From Melioribacteraceae bacterium (GTDB lineage: Bacteria; Bacteroidota; Ignavibacteria; Ignavibacteriales; Melioribacteraceae): a stretch of 15,585 nt of DNA. The number at the start of each line of letters is the position of its first letter. Within the stretch, counting starts at the first letter, position 1. The notes under the pieces are model-generated. The model had not been told where the DNA came from. It did not search any database and worked only from the letters and a program-made list of their open reading frames with translations. The position numbers and the translations under genes are program-made. Below are positions 12,603 to 15,585 of this stretch, in pieces. The stretch lies in contig JALSTL010000064.1 in the NCBI GenBank assembly GCA_026983755.1, positions 1 to 15,585 on the forward strand, read 5' to 3'.

Positions 12603-14810
12603 TTATTCTTCATCTTTCTTGGTTTTTATTTTAGGTATTTCCCAGCTTACAAAATCGCAATCCGGATATCTGCTACAACCGTAAAATATTCTTCCGTTTT
12701 TTGATCTTCTGGAAACCACATCACCTTTTCCGCAAACCGGACATTTAATATCCAAACTAATTTGTTTTGTAAAATCACATTCGGGATAGTTTTCGCAGCC
12801 GATAAATTTACCGAATTTACCACGTCTGAATATTGTTTTGCCACCGCACTTCGGACAAACATCACCTGTATATTCCGGTTCTTTGTTGGTGGTTCTCAAT
12901 TCGCTTGGAGATTTTATATTTTTACATTTCGGATAAGCCGAACAAGCAAAATATTTTCCGTATCTTCCTATTTTCATTTCCATAGGAGCACCGCATTTAT
13001 CGCATAAAATAGGTTCGATGTTTTTTTCAACTTCGTCTAATTTATTTGCAAACGGCAAGTAAAAATCATCCAAAACTTTTTTATATTTTTCGTCGCCCGA
13101 AGCTATAAGGTCCAGCTCATCTTCCATTTTTGCCGTAAAATTTACATCAAGTATGTTGGGAAATTTTTCTACGAGAACATCATTAACTTTAATGCCAAGC
13201 TCCGTAGGAAATAATTTTTTTTCTTTTTGTGTTATATAAAATCTATCTTGTATAGTTCCAATAATAGAAGCATAAGTACTGGGTCTTCCTATACCTTTGC
13301 TTTCAAGTTCTTTAATTAAAGTACTTTCGGTATATCTCGGAGCAGGTTTTGTAAAATGTTGAATTTTTTCCAGCTCCTTTAATTTTAGATTTTGCTGTTT
13401 CTCCAATCCGGCGGGAATTATATCCGTTTTAATGCTACTGTTATTATTAGCATCTTTCAATTCTTGATAAACTTTTAAAAATCCGTCAAAAGTAATAACC
13501 GAGCCGGAAGCTTTAAAAATATATTTGCCTGCAGTTACGGAAACATTTGTAGATTCTATATCGGCAGATTCCATTTGGCAAGCAACAAATCTATTCCATA
13601 TAAGTTGATAAAGTTTGAATTGATCGGCAGATAAAAACTCTTTTACTTTAGTAGGTGTATGCTCAAGTGATGTTGGTCTAATAGCTTCGTGAGCATCTTG
13701 CACATTCTTTTTGTTTTTCTTTTGATAATCTCGCGGTTTTTCGGGAAGATATTTATCTCCGTAAGTTTCTTTAATAAATTCTCTTGCACTCCGAACAATT
13801 TCTTCACTAAGTCGTGTTGAATCCGTTCTCATATAGGTAATTAAACCGGTTGTTTCACCGTGACCCAGTTTAATTCCTTCGTATAAATTTTGAGCTAACT
13901 GCATTGTTTTACGTGGTCTGAAACCAACTCTCCGGGATGCTTCAGCTTGCAGCGAGCTTGTTATAAATGGTGCTGTAGGATTTCTTTTGCTTTTCTTTTT
14001 TGTTATATCGGAAATTGTAAAAATATTCTGGTCTTTAATTTCATCAAATATTTTAAGTGCATCTTGTTGGTTGGAAATTGCAAAGTTTTTTTCCAAAAAC
14101 TCTTCCCAGTCCTTATCTGTCATTTCAGGTTTAGGCTGTATTTTAAGGGTTTTCCCTTCTTTAGAAGCTAACTTGGCACTTAAAATTTTTCCATCATCAG
14201 TTAAAAATTCAGCATGAATTGTCCAATATTCCGTAGGAACGAAATCATTTATTAATTCTTCTCTTTCACAAATAAGCCTTAATGCAACAGACTGCACTCT
14301 TCCGGCGGAAAGAGAATTACCGGATTCTTCCAAAAGTAACCGCCAAAGTAACGGACTGATTTTATAACCGATTATTCTATCCATTACTCTTCTGGCACGT
14401 TGAGATTGAACCAAACCAATATTTATTTCCATAGGTGATTTCATTGCTTTTTTAACCGAAGATTTTGTTATTTCATTAAATAAAACTCTATAAATACCGG
14501 CTTTGGTTTTACCTTCCAAAATCTCGGCCACATCTTGTGCAATAGCTTCACCTTCTCTATCTGGGTCGGTTGCTATATAAATATTTTCTGCTTTTACGGC
14601 AAGTTTGCGAATTTTTTTTATTAAATCACCCTTCCCTCGGATATTTAAAAGTTGTACTTTATATCCGTCTTCCAGGTCTATACCAAGTTTTGTTTTAGGC
14701 AAATTTTTTATATGCCCTATTGTTGCTTCTACAATGTAATTTCTGCCAAGATACTTATTTATTGTCTTAGCTTTTGATGGAGATTCCACCAAGACAAGAT
14801 TTTTAGCCAT
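12603..14810 (-). CDS. topA: DNA topoisomerase I (type IA)
   Basis: TopA relaxes negative supercoils by transient single-strand cleavage. The 735-residue protein has the TOPRIM domain at the N-terminus (E9 in 'LVESPSKAKT', acidic motif TDPDREGEAI at 81-90), 'LSAGRVQSVALRL' (167-179) and the active-site Tyr326 in 'TYMRTDSTR'. 'GIGRPSTYASI' in the C-terminal third of the core is also typical. Three C-terminal zinc ribbons follow, each with four cysteines: C603/C606/C623/C629, C652/C655/C672/C678 and C690/C693/C712/C718. All ligands are present. AAGGAA (14821-14816) lies five bases before the ATG and overlaps the stop of the upstream DUF494 gene, 9 bases away. TopB (topoisomerase III) is excluded by the zinc ribbons and overall order. 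Confidence 0.97.
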   Translation of the reverse strand: MAKNLVLVESPSKAKTINKYLGRNYIVEATIGHIKNLPKTKLGIDLEDGYKVQLLNIRGKGDLIKKIRKLAVKAENIYIATDPDREGEAIAQDVAEILEGKTKAGIYRVLFNEITKSSVKKAMKSPMEINIGLVQSQRARRVMDRIIGYKISPLLWRLLLEESGNSLSAGRVQSVALRLICEREELINDFVPTEYWTIHAEFLTDDGKILSAKLASKEGKTLKIQPKPEMTDKDWEEFLEKNFAISNQQDALKIFDEIKDQNIFTISDITKKKSKRNPTAPFITSSLQAEASRRVGFRPRKTMQLAQNLYEGIKLGHGETTGLITYMRTDSTRLSEEIVRSAREFIKETYGDKYLPEKPRDYQKKNKKNVQDAHEAIRPTSLEHTPTKVKEFLSADQFKLYQLIWNRFVACQMESADIESTNVSVTAGKYIFKASGSVITFDGFLKVYQELKDANNNSSIKTDIIPAGLEKQQNLKLKELEKIQHFTKPAPRYTESTLIKELESKGIGRPSTYASIIGTIQDRFYITQKEKKLFPTELGIKVNDVLVEKFPNILDVNFTAKMEDELDLIASGDEKYKKVLDDFYLPFANKLDEVEKNIEPILCDKCGAPMEMKIGRYGKYFACSAYPKCKNIKSPSELRTTNKEPEYTGDVCPKCGGKTIFRRGKFGKFIGCENYPECDFTKQISLDIKCPVCGKGDVVSRRSKNGRIFYGCSRYPDCDFVSWEIPKIKTKKDEE

Positions 14811-14819
14811 TTAATTTCC

Positions 14820-15275
14820 TTAATTTATTGTATCCGATGAGTGAAGAAGAACTCTACTACCGGGAAGAACGGCCGAATCTAATTCGACTAACGAAAATAA
14901 GATTATCCAATTTATATAATCTTTGGATATTTTTTCATCCGGAAGCGATTGAATGTGAGCGGTCAACAATTCTACCTCCACAGGATTTAACAAACCTATG
15001 TTTACCAAATGTTGAATATACTTATAATTTTCGATACCGATTTCATTTATTTCGTCATTTGTTAAAATTCTGAATTTTTTTTTAAACTCGAAAGTGTTTT
15101 CAATATTTTTTTTATTCGATAACAATTTTTCCAAAACTATACTGTATGCAGCGCTTACCGTTTGTTCGTCAAAATCATTATTCATTGTTAATTCCGATGT
15201 AACTTTATCGAACGAATAATTTTCATCCAATACTTCTAAAATTTTTGTTAAAGCTTCAACTATTTTACCGTTCAT
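14820..15275 (-). CDS. DUF494/Smg-like protein
   Basis: The 151-residue protein resembles the DUF494 (Smg) family, small helical proteins of unknown function often encoded beside topoisomerase or dprA genes. Visible features are the N-terminal 'KIVEALTKILEVLDENY' (4-20), a variable middle, 'FRILTNDEINEIGIENYKYI' (68-87) matching the family's conserved loop-helix, 'LVNIGLLNPVEVELL' (90-104) and 'DYINWIILFSLVE' (119-131). It has no membrane segment, signal peptide or obvious catalytic motif. It begins inside the last codons of ybeY (11-base overlap) and ends 9 bases before topA, so the three genes should be cotranscribed. Family assignment rests on pattern recall and is less secure than for its neighbours. 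Function is unknown. Confidence 0.6.
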   Translation of the reverse strand: MNGKIVEALTKILEVLDENYSFDKVTSELTMNNDFDEQTVSAAYSIVLEKLLSNKKNIENTFEFKKKFRILTNDEINEIGIENYKYIQHLVNIGLLNPVEVELLTAHIQSLPDEKISKDYINWIILFSLVELDSAVLPGSRVLLHSSDTIN

Positions 15276-15585
15276 AATTTAATATTATTTTATTTGTTTT
15301 ATTTTGATTTTGTTTAACCAATTTATTTTCCATTCGCTTCATTATTCTTTTATCGCTTTTAGTTTTATCATCGTAACCAACCAAATGCAAAAAGCCGTGT
15401 ATTATTAATCTTAATAATTCGTTATCCAAATTTACTTTATATTTTAACGAATTGGAATATGCATCATCCAAAGATATAAAAATTTCACCATCCAATGTAT
15501 TATTTTCTCCTGAATAATTAAAGGTAATTATATCGGTAGAATAATTATGCTGCAGATATTGATTGTTTATTTTATGAATTTCTTC
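15265..15585 (-). CDS. ybeY: Endoribonuclease YbeY, 5' end outside the window
   Basis: YbeY is a metal-dependent endoribonuclease needed for 16S rRNA 3'-end maturation and ribosome quality control. The minus-strand frame stays open to the right edge, so the gene is cut and its start is not visible. A TTG at 15495-15493 is internal, not the start. The 106 visible C-terminal residues contain 'NNQYLQHNYSTDIITFNY' (7-24), 'LDGEIFISLDDAY' (31-43) and the metal site 'HGFLHLVGYDD' (63-73). These match the UPF0054 pattern, including the TDVITF-like strand and the HGxLHLxGYD motif. The third metal-ligand position, usually His after 'GYD', is Asp73 here. The 3' end overlaps the DUF494 gene by 11 bases. 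Confidence 0.9.
   Translation of the reverse strand, partial: EEIHKINNQYLQHNYSTDIITFNYSGENNTLDGEIFISLDDAYSNSLKYKVNLDNELLRLIIHGFLHLVGYDDKTKSDKRIMKRMENKLVKQNQNKTNKIILNYER

Noticed and set aside
12647..13007. Open frames on both strands within the 3' part of topA.
   Set aside because: They overlap the zinc ribbon coding region, whose frame is certain from 12 correctly spaced cysteines; these are shadows.
13947..14217. Two overlapping plus-strand frames inside topA.
   Set aside because: Cysteine/phenylalanine-rich antisense translations of the topoisomerase core with no start signals.

Overview
The window looks like a chromosomal housekeeping segment from a very AT-rich bacterium of the Bacteroidetes/Chlorobi assemblage, most likely Ignavibacteria. 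The main evidence is the secreted protein at 2351-3361. Its tail has the 'NQNYPNPFNPSTKI' signature followed by a type IX secretion-style C-terminal sorting domain, a combination most abundant in Ignavibacteria and related candidate phyla. Low GC, TTG starts and dense cotranscribed gene runs fit this. The placement is inferred from protein signatures, not from a phylogenetic marker.

Layout. Genes in the left third (1-4597) are on the plus strand: the 3' end of an unidentified gene, then pgsA (phosphatidylglycerophosphate synthase), ftsY (SRP receptor), a NUDIX hydrolase, a secreted LamG/T9SS-sorted protein, a diacylglycerol-kinase-type lipid kinase, and a small single-span membrane protein. 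Everything from 4772 to the right edge is on the minus strand, so the two blocks converge. The convergence zone (4598-4771) holds a long imperfect inverted repeat that is the best candidate for a shared terminator.

Read in their own direction, from right to left, the minus-strand genes form two groups. The first is ybeY (cut by the window edge), a DUF494/Smg-like gene and topA, closely spaced. A 233-base gap with several hairpins follows, then xerC/D, hpf and hprK as a compact run. After a 205-base gap comes the second group: an M23 murein peptidase, a DUF2795 gene, holB (DNA polymerase III delta prime) and a ricT/yaaT-like PSP1 gene, with two four-base ATGA overlaps. A thiolase and a 3-hydroxyacyl-CoA dehydrogenase follow as a two-gene acyl-CoA module.

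How the genes work together. The left block links phospholipid head-group synthesis, membrane protein targeting and lipid phosphorylation. The right block covers rRNA maturation, DNA topology and chromosome dimer resolution, ribosome hibernation, HPr-type regulation, cell-wall remodelling, replication clamp loading and acetoacetyl-CoA metabolism. I see no mobile element, CRISPR array, tRNA, rRNA, toxin-antitoxin pair or defence cassette. The largest stretch without a gene is 233 bases. I found no convincing new multi-gene system. The most interesting items are the inverted repeat at the convergence point, the hairpin-rich leader of xerC/D, the small proteins coupled to essential genes, a strong-looking promoter inside the end of the NUDIX gene, and non-canonical residues in YbeY and the NUDIX box.
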